In this document: piece after piece, positions 20,508 through 32,330 of the stretch
Position numbering within the stretch: the first letter of the stretch is position 1
How the letters are laid out: each line of letters opens with the position of its first letter
NCBI GenBank assembly: GCA_001600875.1
Contig: BCLD01000011.1
Span: 397,497-461,496, forward strand
DNA length: 64,000 bases
Direction of reading: 5' to 3'
Origin: Solicoccozyma terricola
Taxonomy: Eukaryota > Basidiomycota > Tremellomycetes > Filobasidiales > Piskurozymaceae
The notes under the pieces: model-generated
What the model saw: only the letters and a program-made list of their open reading frames with translations
Database searches by the model: none
Told to the model about the DNA's origin: nothing
Translations under genes and position numbers: made by a program

Positions 20508-23486
20508 ATGTCCATCTCCATCCCCGACAACGCGCAGCTCGCATATCATACCGTCTTGAAAGGAGATCCAAAGATCGATTGGGTCATATTGTACGTCCCT
20601 CCCTACTTCCCTTCCCTTTCCATCTCGCTTCCCTCACCCGCTCTCACACCTTTATTCCTCACTCTCTATCCCTACACCGATATGATCCACCCGAACTTAC
20701 ACATGTATCACTTTTACACAGTCAATTCTCCACGACGGACCAAACTCTCAAAGTCCAATCCACTGGTAGCGGGTTGGATGATTTGGAAGAAGAATTCATG
20801 GATGGGAGGATACAATTCGCCTTTGCGAGAGTCGAGGATCCGAATGTGAGTGATTGAGATTGGGTTTCTGGTGCGATAGGAGGCTTGGAAAGTCGAGAAA
20901 AACTAGTCAAGTTGGAACAAAGAGAAGGGGCATAGAAAGCTAATGATACTGTCCTTTGTCATACCCCAAACCTGACAATTCGAATTTCTTCATCTCGCCT
21001 CTGTTCCACCTTTCCACACGACAATTTACTCACCAACAAAACACTTCATCAGTCAAATCTAGAAAAATTCGTACAGATAAATTGGTGTGGAGATGGTGTT
21101 CCCGAACGTCACAAGGGGCTGTTCAGTGAGGATTCTACTTCATCCACCCCGATACTACTAACTCATCACACGCTCCAAGCTGACACATCTCTCACGTCTT
21201 CCTGCAATAGACACCTACACTCCACAGATCTCTTCATTCCTTCGAAATGCACATCTAGTCATTCAAGCGCGTTCAGAAGCAGACGTGACACCTGCTTTGA
21301 TCCATAAGAGGTTGCAAGAGGGATCAGGTAGTAAATACGGTGGTGGTAGTGGTACGAGTACTACAGGTGGTGCGGCTGCGGGAGGATATAAAGCGGAACC
21401 GATAACGAAAATTAGGACTAGCTATCAGAAGACTGTTGTTGATATGGCTGCGTTGAAGGGACAGGGACAGGTGAGGAAGAATTTGTTTGCTGATATGGTA
21501 GGAGATGGGATGGAGACTGATTTGGTAATGGTTGGGTAGTCTCCTTCGGCTGCTACGTCGGCTGCTTCACCTGTTCAATTTGCTCCACCACCAATGGCAG
21601 CACGACCAACTCCAGCTCCAACCACTTCATTCTCACGACCAACTCCACCACCCACAGCGACCCCACGTGCCACTCCAGTTCCCGAGATCACTTCAGCATC
21701 CACTCCGACTCCAGAAATCACAAAGCCATCCAAACCAACTGAACAAGATCGAATCGCACCAGTTGGGACTGCTTATACCCCTGTTTCACTTGGGAAACCG
21801 GGCAAGCTTGGGAATAGATGGGGTGCAGGATCGACTCCGAGGGAATCGGAGGTGGATGATACGCCACCGAGTGGGGGTGTAAAGTCGTTGGGAGCTAAAT
21901 GGGGTGGGTCGGGAGGTGCGGCAGGAGGAGTTAGACCAGGTGTCGTTACGATGGATTTGCCCGGTGGAGGTTCTCCAGGTAGTGGAAAGAAATTGACGTG
22001 GAGTGAGAGGCAGGCAGAGGCGAAGAGACAGAGGGAAGAAGAAGATCGTGGGAGTCAGGATGGTGAGATTTAAGACTTTAATTCATGCGGTACCTCTTTT
22101 GCTTTCTTCTCTCTTCTTTCTGACATTTCGTTCCTTGTCATGTCAATTTTCTCAGCCATCACGAAATCTTCCATTCCCACTGCTCCTGGTCTTTCTTCGA
22201 CTCGATCATTCGGAGCTCCAGCTCCAGTAGCTATTCCAATGCCTCCTCGTATGCCATCCACAGGTGGAGATGAAGAAAAGGAACATGAAGGTGAAGACGA
22301 TTGGGAAGCTCCTCCTCCTCCGCCGCCGCCACCTATGCATGTTGCAGCAACAAACGACGTCGAAGTTGAAGAGGAAGAAGCGCCACCGCCTCCTCCGACT
22401 CCGCCGCCAATGCCCACTGACGATGTAAGTGCAAACCCCCCTTCTTTACCTCTCAGTTGAACCGGTCGCAGGTCGCTAAAAATCATGTCGATTTTCACTT
22501 CGTAGTCCATCGCAGAAGTTACTCGTCTTAAATCCGAACTCACACTCCAAGACACTCCTCCACCACCGATTCCAGCAGGTTCACGACCTGGTGTTCCGGC
22601 TGCCGTTAGTGCTGCTGGGAAAGCGAATAAAGGACAGTGTGCGACCGTTGTTTATGATTATGAAAAAGCGGAGGATGTGAGTTGTTTCTTAATTTTATTT
22701 TTTCGTCTTTTTGAGACTGGATTCCTGATTCCTTGTTTGCTTGGCTTGGTTGGCTGATTGGATTGTGTCGTCTCCCAGAATGAGATTGAGATGAAAGAGG
22801 GAGAGATTATCACTCATATTAAACAAACCGATCCCGGTGAATACCCACATATCATCCTATGTCCATTTCGTATTGTATTACTAACATTCCACCAATTTTT
22901 TTCCAAATTCAGATTGGTGGGAGGGTACCAATTCGTCCGGTGCAACAGGGCTTTTCCCATCCAACTACGTCGAGCTTATTTCTCCATCTGAAGCAGCAGC
23001 CTTACCCGGTCCTGCTGCCACTCAAGAAACCGAAGCGGAGGAAGAAGATTCTTATCCACCCCCACCCCCATCCCCACCTCCCATGCCAGAAGCAGGCGGT
23101 CCGACTAATATCGTTGATGAAGGGAAAGTCGCGGTAGCGGTTTACGATTATGAAGCGCAGGAAGGAAATGAGATTGGGTTCAAGGAAGGGGAAAGGATTA
23201 TTAGGATTGTAGAAACTGATCCTGGTGAGTCGCCGAAAAGAGAAAAAAGAACTACCCGAGTTCGGAAGGGAGGTTCTCAGGCTGATATGGGGAGGATATG
23301 ATGAACAGACTGGTGGACTGGTACTGCACCGGATGGATCGGAGGGTCTTTTCCCAGGTAAGAGACGGTTGTTTTTACCAGTGTCCTCCCCCCCCCCCCCT
23401 CCTCCGGCTTTCTCTTCAGGCTGATTGACCTTGTGTGACCTACCGTTTGTGTTCGTTTAGCCAATTACGTCGAAGTTGAAAAGTGA
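20508..23486 (+). CDS. ABP1: Actin-binding protein 1 (ADF-H plus two SH3 domains)
   Basis: Exons 20508-20590, 20722-20845, 21053-21125, 21211-21470, 21540-22062, 22156-22424, 22506-22676, 22779-22836, 22913-23224, 23309-23356 and 23461-23486 give 648 residues. The N-terminal ADF-H domain (about 1-140) contains FMDGRIQFAFARVEDPN, KFVQINWCGDGVPERHKG and ISSFLRNAHLVIQARSE. Then come Pro-rich segments, the conserved LTWSERQAEAKRQREEE block and KLGNRWG motifs, and two SH3 domains (ATVVYDYEKAED...DWWEGTNSSGATGLFPSNYV and VAVYDYEAQEGNEIGF...DWWTGTAPDGSEGLFPANYV), the second ending the protein. ABP1 links cortical actin patches to endocytosis and Arp2/3 activation. Yeast Abp1 has one SH3; two are present here. 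The intron after 21470 could alternatively start at 21500, adding nine or ten residues. Confidence 0.95.
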
Positions 23487-23727
23487 TTGTGGTGGATGTG
23501 TGTTGAATGAACTGAGAGAGATAAAATGAGAGCATGCGTTGTAACATACGTGCCATGCTGTGATTGATGCCTGGTGTTGCCACTCCCCCTCCCGCCATTC
23601 CGCGGTTTACCCAAATCACGCGGCGGGTCGAGGATAACTCTGGAGCGCGTCGATGGCACTTTGCATGACATGGACTCCCATCAATCATATATCACACCAA
23701 CAACCACACATCAAGTATATCGTCAAC

Positions 23728-26115
23728 ATGTGAGTGTCGTTTGGATCTACTCCATATCCCCTGTCTCCCCGCGTCAGGGGATACCATCGCGAAAAAAAGA
23801 AACACACATCGGGATCTGATCGAACTGCTCATCTCATTCGAATTTACCCTCCCCTTCCCTCCACCTTACCGCATCCCAAATCCCAATTTCGAATCTCTTC
23901 CACGGATCACATCCCATCGTATCACACCAACACTCGCGTTTTGGATTCCCTCCAATGTTTGGGGAAAAAAATAACAACAAGGTCATCAATCACCCCATCC
24001 ACTTCAACTCAACAAGAAGAACAAATATCCACACTTGTAGAACAAGGTAAAAAAGCGATTGCGTTACAGGAATGGGAAAAGGCGATTGATAAGTATGCAG
24101 ATGCTTTGGAGATGACGTGAGTGATTTGGGTTTTCGGGATGTAGAGGTTGGGTTGTTTGAAGGGAATGGAATGGAAGAGAGGAGTGAGGAGGAGGGAGGA
24201 GTGAGGTGGAGTGGTGGTGGTGGTGGTGGTGGTGGTGGTGGTGGTGGAAAGACGTTTTGCAGCGATCAACACAGGTACCTACTTGGTCGGTTGAAATACC
24301 AGTCAATCCTGGACATGACAAGGGAGGGTGTGTCCATCTGCAACATGCACGATGTGCAACTTCGTAGTCGTCAGCGGTCGTTGTTGCAGAACTCGAGATA
24401 TCAGCGAGGTTGGAATGACATCAGAGAATACAACTGGGTTCATGTTCAAAAGAAAGAATGGAGAAAGGCTTAGCGAAACTAGATCGGAGCATGTATTGCG
24501 ATGCACTTTGACCATTGCTCAACGATGTGCTTCCATATACTAACACCACAAACCTGTTACTCCGCCTACAGTCGAACTCTCCATGGAGAAGTCTCACCTC
24601 ATCTCGCACCTCTTCTTCTAAGCTATGGAAAAGCGTTATTCGAAGTTGCTGTGTCTTCTCAAGGAGTGTTGGGACGAGAAGAAGTGGCAAAGGAGCAAAG
24701 TGAGTTCGTTTTTTTTTTCACGTCCAGTGAATCTCATGGACCTACCCTGTTAGCTTCATTTGTTGATGAGGTGCTGGGGGACTTTTCTTAATCATTGTAG
24801 TGACTAAAACTTTGATGGAAAAAGTCGGATCAACATCAACGAATGAAAATTCTTCTTCTTTTGCGTTTTCATCATCTATTGATCCTGATTCCGGTGAAGC
24901 GGTGATTGCACCAGATGCTGCTGAAGAAGAAGACGATGGAGAAGAAGCAGATGCGGAAGATGATGAAGATCCAGAAGATGAATTTAATGAAGCTTGGGAG
25001 GTGTTGGATCTTGCTAGGACGATTTGGGAGAAGGAGAGAGAGGAAGGGAAGGATGTAGGTAGGGAGTTGGGGGAGTGTTATTCGTTATTGGGGGATGTTA
25101 GTTTGGAGACTGGTGAGTTGGTAGAGAGCTTTGTTTCCTTTCCCTTTTTTTCTCTCTTCTCTTTTAAGGGCTGGCTGACACTCCAATGTATGTGGTACGG
25201 TACATAGAAAACTTCCCTCAAGCTGTTGAAGATTACAAATCTGCACTTTCATTGTTATCCTCCCTTCCATCTACTTCCCCTTCAATCGCTGAAGCACATT
25301 ACAAGCTCGCTGTTGTCCTCGAATCAACAGAGAACGGTCGTGAGGAAGCGGTTGAGAATGTTAAAAAAGCGATACAGAGCGTTGAAGGTAGGAAGGAAAA
25401 GTTGAACGAGGTCGAGGAGGTTGATAGGGAAAAGGTTCGAAAGGAAATTGAAGCGTTGTTGAAGGATTTAAATGCAAAGGTGAGGGCGAGGGGCCAGCCT
25501 CACAGCCAAACAATTCGATCACACCTGCTGATCATTGCGCGCCGGCACATGTAGCTTGAGGACCTCAAGACGGCACCAGCACCCACAGATCCGGTTCAGG
25601 AATCCATTGCTCATCTTATGGGCGTCGGCTCGTCTTCAGGTACCAACGGCAGTACCACGAACGGCGTCACATCCGCTGTCGCCACAAAGGTCAATGACCT
25701 CACCAGCATGGTCAAGAGGAAGGCTAAACCGGCTGCAAAGGAAGCTGTGGAGACAGTGAAAGAGACGGTGGCGGAAGCTGCTGGTGTGGAAAACGGTGAT
25801 CTTGAAAACGTCGCCAGTGCTATATTTCACAAGGTCGAGGACGCCGCCAGGGCCGGGTTCGATGCGGTCGCCGCCGCCGCTACTAGTATCGTCAATGAGG
25901 TGATGGAAGAGGGAGAGGAATTGACCAAGGATGCTATCACGGACGTCACTGAGACCGCAAAGGACGCTCTCGATAGTCTCGAGTCAGCTGCTCATGCAGG
26001 CAAGGAAAAGGTCCAGCATTTTGCCGAGGAGGGTGCTGCAGTCGGTGAGAAGAGGAAGGCGGAGGATGAGGGTGATAAAGATGCAAAGAAGACCAAAAGT
26101 GGTGAGGAGGCATGA
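23728..26115 (+). CDS. NASP/Hif1/Sim3-type histone chaperone (SHNi-TPR)
   Basis: Exons 23728-23729, 23982-24116, 24572-24699, 24801-25112, 25208-25479 and 25555-26115 give 469 residues. The best start splits the ATG: AT at 23728-23729, then GTGAGT, and the G arrives with the next exon (M-SSITPSTSTQQEEQ). TPR helices include LVEQGKKAIALQEWEKAIDKY, LAPLLLSYGKALFEVAVSSQ and, after an acidic insertion (EEEDDGEEADAEDDEDPEDE) typical of NASP, AWEVLDLARTIWEKE and FPQAVEDYKSALSLL...AEAHYKLAVVLEST. Such proteins bind H3-H4 (or CENP-A) and escort them to chromatin. The last 187 residues are an unusual Ala/Val/Glu/Lys-rich stretch with a KRKAKP and a KRKAEDEGDKDAKK basic motif, probably nuclear targeting. 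The gene is convergent with PRO2. Confidence 0.88.
24211..24247. repeat. (GGT)n repeat in chaperone-gene intron
   Basis: A pure GGT trinucleotide repeat of about twelve units in the second intron. Confidence 0.85.
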
Positions 26116-26256
26116 GTATAGGCAGGACTTGGTCTCGTACACGCAAGGGGTGTTTCACGATTGAGTAATTCGAGTACTTCTTAACTTGTTACGGCTTGAC
26201 AGCGGCCTTTCGATTGTAGTCGCTAGTCACTTCAATGTTCATATTCCGATCCGATA

Positions 26257-27873
26257 TTAAAATGGAGCCTCTTTCCCCTTCAGATCTCTATGCGTGTACT
26301 TCCTCTTCCCCTCGCCATCACCCATCTCCCCAACAACACTCCCCTCCTTCCTCTCACTTCTCATCACCCACTTGTACGTACATAACCCTTCCAATCCCAC
26401 AGGTCCCCTTGCGTGTGTTTTTCCAGTCGAAATCCCCACCTCCGTTCCTAAACCATACCGCTGACCATCTGCAAACCTCGTGGACGCGTTAACGAAGATG
26501 TTGGCCGAGGAAAGACCGCGAGTGAAGAGTGACGCATTTGTAGATGACGCGGTGATGATACTATCCGTATGACAAGATGAATGGGTATTGATGTGTTCGA
26601 TCGCAGCTTGCACGGATGGGACGACCTTTACTGCCATCTCCGGTGCCAAGAATTCCGTGTCGAACGCTTCATCTTCAGCTGGTTGACAGAGTTCCTTGAA
26701 ATTTGGCATTGACACGGCGGAAGAGAATGTGAGAGCGAATCGGGAAGCTTCGTCACAGTATAGAGTGATTCCATGGTCCATGAGATGAGCCGCAAGTGAT
26801 GGCCAGATCGTGGAGACGACGGATTCATGGAGGAGCAAAGTCTCCGCAGCGTTGCAAGCGGCAGGGTAATCGAGCTGTCACCGGACATAGGTCATCGGTC
26901 AACCTGCCTGCATCCTATCGACACCATTCTCCAAGCTCCGACTCACCTTTGAATCCAAAACCACCCTCAACGACATCTCTTTATCAGCCGACTCATCCAC
27001 GAAAACACTACACAACCCATCCGCATGACCCATCACTGGGATTCTCGTTTGATTCTTCACACTCTCAACGAGTTCCTTTCCTCCTCTTGGCATGACCAAG
27101 TCAATGTATCGGTCTTGCGAGAGAAGCGATGAGATCTCGGAACGGGTGGTGACTGATTGAATGAATGTTGGAGGGAAGGAGGTGGCGGAGAGTGCGCGAC
27201 TGATTATTGAGGAGAGGAGGGATGCCGTTTGTATGGATTCTTTACCGCCCTTGAGAATGGCGGCGTTACCTGTAGTGCCAAACGAGAAGTCATTAGGTGA
27301 TCCAAACTATACATGTTTGAAGCTGAGATTCCACTTACCCGACTTTATAGCCAGAGCAGCGATGTTCACCACAACCTCCGGCCTCGCCTCAAAGATGACC
27401 AATAACACTCCGATAGGACAAGTAACCCGATATAGCTCTAATCCTTCATCCAACTCCTTTGCATACGTCGTGATACCAGTGGGAGATGGCAAAGCTGCCA
27501 CCTCGGCAATACCAGAGAGCATGGCATCGAATTTACCAGGTCGAGAGAGGTCGAGACGGGAGTAGAGGGATTTTGAGAGTTTGCCAGCTTCAACGAGGGG
27601 TTTCGCGGCCTAGAGCGTCGGGACAAGAGTATTGATCAGTACCTATGGACCTGGTAGAACCACACGGTAGCGCTTTCTCACCTCCATATCTTTCGCATTA
27701 GCAGCCAAGATCTCATCCCTGCTCGCCTCCAACTCTTTCCGAATGGCATCCAGCGCCGAATCTCTTTCCGCTGCATCGATCAGCTGCGACGCATCGAATG
27801 CCGCACGAGCTGCACGGGCGATTTGCTCGGCGGGTGATGAGTTGGATGTGGATGCTTCGGTGGTGGCTGCCAT
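26257..27873 (-). CDS. PRO2: Gamma-glutamyl phosphate reductase
   Basis: Exons 27873-27682, 27609-27339, 27269-26947 and 26874-26257 give 467 residues. This is an aldehyde-dehydrogenase-fold enzyme of proline synthesis that reduces gamma-glutamyl phosphate to glutamate semialdehyde with NADPH in the cytosol. Conserved blocks: [53 protein letters not shown] and the catalytic-cysteine motif [15 protein letters not shown], followed by [23 protein letters not shown] and [11 protein letters not shown]...[20 protein letters not shown]. The length is close to that of the yeast enzyme (456). The C-terminus carries about 30 extra charged residues ([20 protein letters not shown]). It starts divergently from the first BTB gene. 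Confidence 0.97.
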
Positions 27874-28117
27874 GATATTGCGTTGTTATAGAAGGTCGAG
27901 GTGGTGAGCGATGGTTGAACATTTCCTTTCGTCGGCGGGGTGACTCGGTGAAATCCGCGGATTGGTAATTTGTAAAAATGCTAGTCCGCGGATTTGTATT
28001 TGTTCCTGGATGTATCAGTTTCAGAATGTGGCAAAAGTCCAGTCGATTCGCGCACAAGGCATATAAAACAGGCCAGCGAGGAATGCAGTATGTCGAAGCC
28101 TTCTCTTCAACAACATC
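27874..28117. promoter_or_regulatory. Shared divergent promoter region (PRO2 / BTB gene 1)
   Basis: A 244-bp space between two divergent start codons must hold both promoters. I recognise no specific element; the 11-mer GTCCGCGGATT and close relatives occur here more than once. Confidence 0.4.
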
Positions 28118-29062
28118 ATGGACGACATTTCGACACAGTCCTCGCAGGATACCTGCCGCTCTACCTCTCCCTCTCTTTCGTCTCATAAGATACGCAGGAC
28201 AGCGAGATACAGGGTGGATGGCGAGATCGTCTTTAACGACAGTCAAGCGAATATTCACATCACTACATCGGATCGTTGGACGTTCCAGGTCGATGACTTT
28301 ATTCTCAAATCAGCATCGTAAGTTCTCTGAGAGGCTGTTTAACAGTCGACGTTCGCTGATCTGGGTATGGTCTTTCAGCTTGATGTTCCGCGATATTCTC
28401 AGTATGCCAAGTGATGAAAGAAGCAACAACGTCATACGACTTCAGGTAGAAGAAAAGGGTGCAGTTTTCCATGACTGGTTGCATTTGATTGAACATCTCG
28501 AAGTTGGAACGGCGTGGAAGCCAATCGACGGTCCGAATGGCCATTTTTCACGGAAAGAACGTGGGTTGTTTTTGAACCTGGCCCCGTCCATTCCGTTGAA
28601 TCATTGCTGATTCTTTGCTAGTTAGTCAGGGACATGACCAAAGAGGCGGATAACCTGTTGAAGATTTGCGACAAATATCAAAGCGATCGATATTTGAAGA
28701 TCATCAAGCTTCGGTTCTTTGCACTATTAGAGTATCGGTATTGCGACCCGTGGCGAATCTTCGTCATAGCTTGTCGAATGGAATGGGAAGACTTGGCTCA
28801 AAGTGCTATCCGCAGATTCTCGAATTGGACCCTCCCACATGGAACGAGTGCTCTTCCACAGAATCTTCCGCAACGGGCGATCGATGACCTCGGTTTCAAA
28901 CACACCATGTCATTCGTCCGCGCGTGTGATGGCTGTGGAAGTAGTCCGGTTGTTGATTGGGTCAAGGCCGCTTCGCAATTTACTTTCGCCGTGCCTGCGG
29001 AGTCACCGAGTAGGAAAAATAAGAGAAAGCATCAGTCTTCTGTTACCGAGATAAGGTGGTGA
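28118..29062 (+). CDS. BTB/POZ-like protein, tandem paralogue 1
   Basis: Exons 28118-28317, 28379-28560 and 28626-29062 give 272 residues. A BTB-like start is visible: VDGEIVFNDSQANIHITTSD, then WTFQVDDFILKSAS|LMFRDILSMPSDE, where the family has the conserved F-x-x-H-x-x-x-L and VFRDM elements. The second half (ADNLLKICDKYQSDRYLKII...DPWRIFVIACRMEWEDLAQ) is the BACK-like helical part, also found in paralogues 2 and 3. Exon phases (2,1) are identical in all three genes, showing descent by tandem duplication. Fungal BTB proteins of this size usually lack other domains; partners such as Cul3 are a guess. This copy is the most diverged, with extra N-terminal Ser/Thr sequence and a basic C-terminal end. 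Confidence 0.75.
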
Positions 29063-29693
29063 GTACGAAGGGAGCGTGATGATTTCGGATACATCCTTGC
29101 TCACACTTGTTTGTTTTCCATCCCGCAGAACGTTTTAGAAAGTGGAAACGTCTATTGCTTCGTATCAATCTTCAAGTTGTATAGACCGCGTTCTGGGAGT
29201 TCTCAAGGTCCAACAAGTTCTTTTTTGTTGCCTAGATCTTGGTGTGGAATTTCCAAAACCAAAGAAAAAAAGTGTTGCACTAGAAGCTGAAATTTGTACA
29301 ATATCGCGAATTCTCACTTGTTCACAACCCAAGTCGTTTGCCCGACTAGTGGCATGAGGCAAGTGTATGTCTACATTCAAATCTACTCGGAGCCGTCCGT
29401 GACGAGGCATCCATCGCTTCTGGTGGACATTTGTGGATTTGACGATGAATGGGTTTGTGGCGGTGTGCCTGAAATCGGATCCCGCTCAACAATCAATCCA
29501 GCCCTTTTTCTCAGGCTTGAAGCCACACAGAATGTCCCGCTGTACCCTGGTTCTAGTAACGTTGTACCCCATTGCATTCTAGACACCGTCTGGGTAGCTC
29601 TCGGGGCCTCTTCCGAAACATATAAGACTGAGCATACTCTGGACGATCAAACAAGCTGCTGCCTACAAAAACACGACACCGATAGAAATCGCC
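29063..29693. other. Spacer between BTB paralogues 1 and 2
   Basis: No exon and no recognisable remnant of a further BTB copy. Confidence 0.5.
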
Positions 29694-30579
29694 ATGAGTA
29701 CAAAAAAAGCCCCAATGGAGGTAAAGGATGACCAGGAGGTCCCGCCATACTTATGTCGTGGGAGTGGGAAGGTGCCCTCCTTCTGCGCCGAAGATGGAAA
29801 TCTCATCCTCATCTCATCTGATAATTATGGATTTCGATTGGACGATAGTCTTCTCCGAGCAATTTCGTAAGACTTTCGGTTGCAACTTGTTTTCTTTTTT
29901 TGCGCTAACGTTCTACTCTCTGTAGGCGAACATTCCGAGATATCCTATCCCTTCCAGCTCAGTCCGACGGCTTGCCTCGGAAGCTGAAGCTTGCCGAAGA
30001 CTCTCACACGCTCGACAGCTGGCTTTATCTTCTCACGGAACTGGAATTCGCACCAAATGAACGTTATGTACGTCAGCACGGCGGAAGTGGTGCTTTCAGC
30101 AAACGTGACAGTACGTGACGATCGATGGTTGTCGCATTTTTGTTTCTGACTTTCCCATAGTCTGTGAAATGGTGCGACTTGCTTCAGTGACAATCGATCT
30201 ATGTGACAAGTATGACTGTCCTCAATTTGTCAAAATCATCAAAAATAGACTGCTTTGGATCATGTTAAATGAGCAGTCGGCAGATCCATGGGATTTCTTT
30301 GAACTGGCGTGCCGACTTGAATGGGAACCTTTGGCCAAAGAAGCCTTGAAAAACTTTGGAAAAGCGAGGACGTTCGCGTGGGATGACCGTATAACACCCC
30401 CCAGTTATTTGCCACACGAATTTAGACACAACACGATCACAAGGCTCGGAATGAAAGGGTATGGTGGCTATACTCGATCTTTCATTTTGGAGCTAATCCG
30501 ATGCCAGGGAAAGGTACATGGTGAAGACTTTCGGTGGGACAATGTCGCCGGCAAGTTTTCTCTGACAGATGCGTGGTAA
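29694..30579 (+). CDS. BTB/POZ-like protein, tandem paralogue 2
   Basis: Exons 29694-29866, 29926-30110 and 30161-30579 give 258 residues. It is closely related to paralogue 3: both begin MST, share FCAxDGNLxLISSDNYxFRL, CDKYDCPQFVKIIK, DPWDFFELACRLEWEPLAKEA (or NPWDFFELGCQMEWENLAKAA) and end with a WDN/WNN-x-A-x-KFS motif. The BTB core is spread over exons 1 and 2 and the helical BACK-like part is exon 3. The same intron positions and phases as in paralogue 1 support common origin. The function is unknown. Confidence 0.78.
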
Positions 30580-30989
30580 CTGGTAAGTGGAATGTCGCTT
30601 GGCGTGGCGCAACGAGGACACTCAACTGATCCTAACCTGACAGAAGCAATGGAGCAACCTGTACGTTGTAACCGAAAACCATGTAAAATGAACACACGCT
30701 GGCCGCCACCGGTATGACAATATCTGTAGAATCGAGCGAATCAAAAGGGGGGGGGGGGGGGGAAAGGTGATGCAAGGAAAGGCGAGAAAAAGTAGATTGG
30801 CCATGGCGGCGACAGCGCTTGATCGCGAACTTACGGATCCCTCCTTCGATTGTCTTGCATCCCAATGCTTCCGCCTCAAACATATGCCGATGTCTGGCGC
30901 ATGCAGTGTCTGGTCCGTCGACCTTAAAAGCAGTTATGTCCCAGTACGCATGACTAGAAGCAGGCATTTCAATATCATCATCAGCCGTT
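30580..30989. other. Spacer between BTB paralogues 2 and 3 with poly-G
   Basis: A 16-nt G run (30747-30762) is the only notable structure. No coding exon seen. Confidence 0.5.
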
Positions 30990-31926
30990 ATGAGTACAAC
31001 ATCAAACCCTACGGAGATACAAGAAGATTCCCTTAAGAGCATGGAGCCTCCGGTCCCAACGTACATGCGAGAGATAAGCCCTGCCTATCATTCTAGAAAA
31101 TATAATATTCCAGCGAAGGAGATCTTACCACCTTTCTGCGCAAGTGACGGCAATCTTACCCTTATATCATCTGACAACTATGAGTTTCGATTGAATGATC
31201 GTCTAATCAGAGGGATCTCGTAAGCCTTTCGCAATATACAACCGCTCCCTGGCTAACTATTGTGCTGTTGCCAGTCCGATTTTCAATGAAATCTTGTCTA
31301 TTCCTGCACCTTCCGACTGCATTCCTCGGGTATTGAAGGTTGCTGAGGATGCGAGCATACTTGACAGTTGGCTACACCTCCTTCACTATTTGGATTTCGA
31401 CCCCATTGAGGGAGATGCAGACCCGAACAAAAGTGTGTGGCGATTGATGAGGGGAGCGCCCTATTTGGCTGACGTCCTAGCAGTCAGCGCCACAGTGAAA
31501 CGCGCTCCATCGCTAATTGCCATGTGTGACAAATATGACTGCCCGCAATTTGTCAAAATCATCAAAGCTAGACTGGTCGACCTGATTTCAAACGAACGAA
31601 TTGCAAATCCATGGGACTTTTTCGAACTAGGGTGCCAGATGGAGTGGGAAAATTTGGCAAAAGCAGCCCTCAGGATGTTTACAATCTCGAGGCCAATTAG
31701 CTGGGGATATTTCGATAAAAAGGCGAGTCACCTGCCACAATACCTCAGCGACACGACGATCACCAAGCTCGGGATGAAGGCGTATACTGGATACGTTCGG
31801 GCCTTCATGGCAGAACAAGAGCGATGCTCGGGACTGCCGAAGAACTTGGAATATCAGTGGAATAACATCGCAGATAAATTTTCTTTCCATGATACGAGTC
31901 TCGATGGTCCAGTAGTAGCAAACTAG
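30990..31926 (+). CDS. BTB/POZ-like protein, tandem paralogue 3
   Basis: Exons 30990-31219, 31275-31432 and 31484-31926 give 276 residues. Motifs as in paralogue 2: FCASDGNLTLISSDNYEFRL, PIFNEILSIPAPSD, CDKYDCPQFVKIIKARL, TKLGMKAYTGYVRAFM. The second intron (31433-31483) is placed by homology with the other two copies. It is 51 nt, has no in-frame stop and keeps the frame, so a 17-residue longer form would result if it is retained. The end of the protein (HDTSLDGPVVAN) is a short extension not present in paralogue 2. A convergent cellulase gene follows. Confidence 0.77.
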
Positions 31927-32330
31927 GCTTAACGAGTGCAGGATGGCGACGACGGTAGCAGGGACTATACTGTATTGTCAAAATAATTTCCAAGTCCATA
32001 CGTCCAAACAACCGTAGGCGATAACGGAGACTACCACAGGTGACGGGTGAACTTTCGTATATGATTCGGAGGTGATCCGGGGGATACCATATGTGATTCA
32101 AGGGGACTGTCATCATATATGATCTGGAGGTGTAGCAAGTTCCGCTGTACCCGACATTTGACGTTTCAATTTCATCTCTCGTTGCCGCCAAGCACTCTCC
32201 TGGAGTCCTGCTCCGTCTAGTTTCCACTTTGAGCTATTGTGTATATTCTTCTCACCGACAGATCACATGCGCTTCATTCCAAGTTTACTTCGTAGCTTCT
32301 CCCAATGTCATCGTCACTTTCGGCGTCTTC

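Noticed and set aside
29063..29693. Fourth, degenerate BTB copy
   Set aside because: No stretch in any frame resembles CDKYDCPQF, DPWDFFELA or the BTB start.
28118..31926. CRISPR-like or prokaryotic defence island
   Set aside because: The genes are spliced eukaryotic genes; no array of spaced direct repeats is present.
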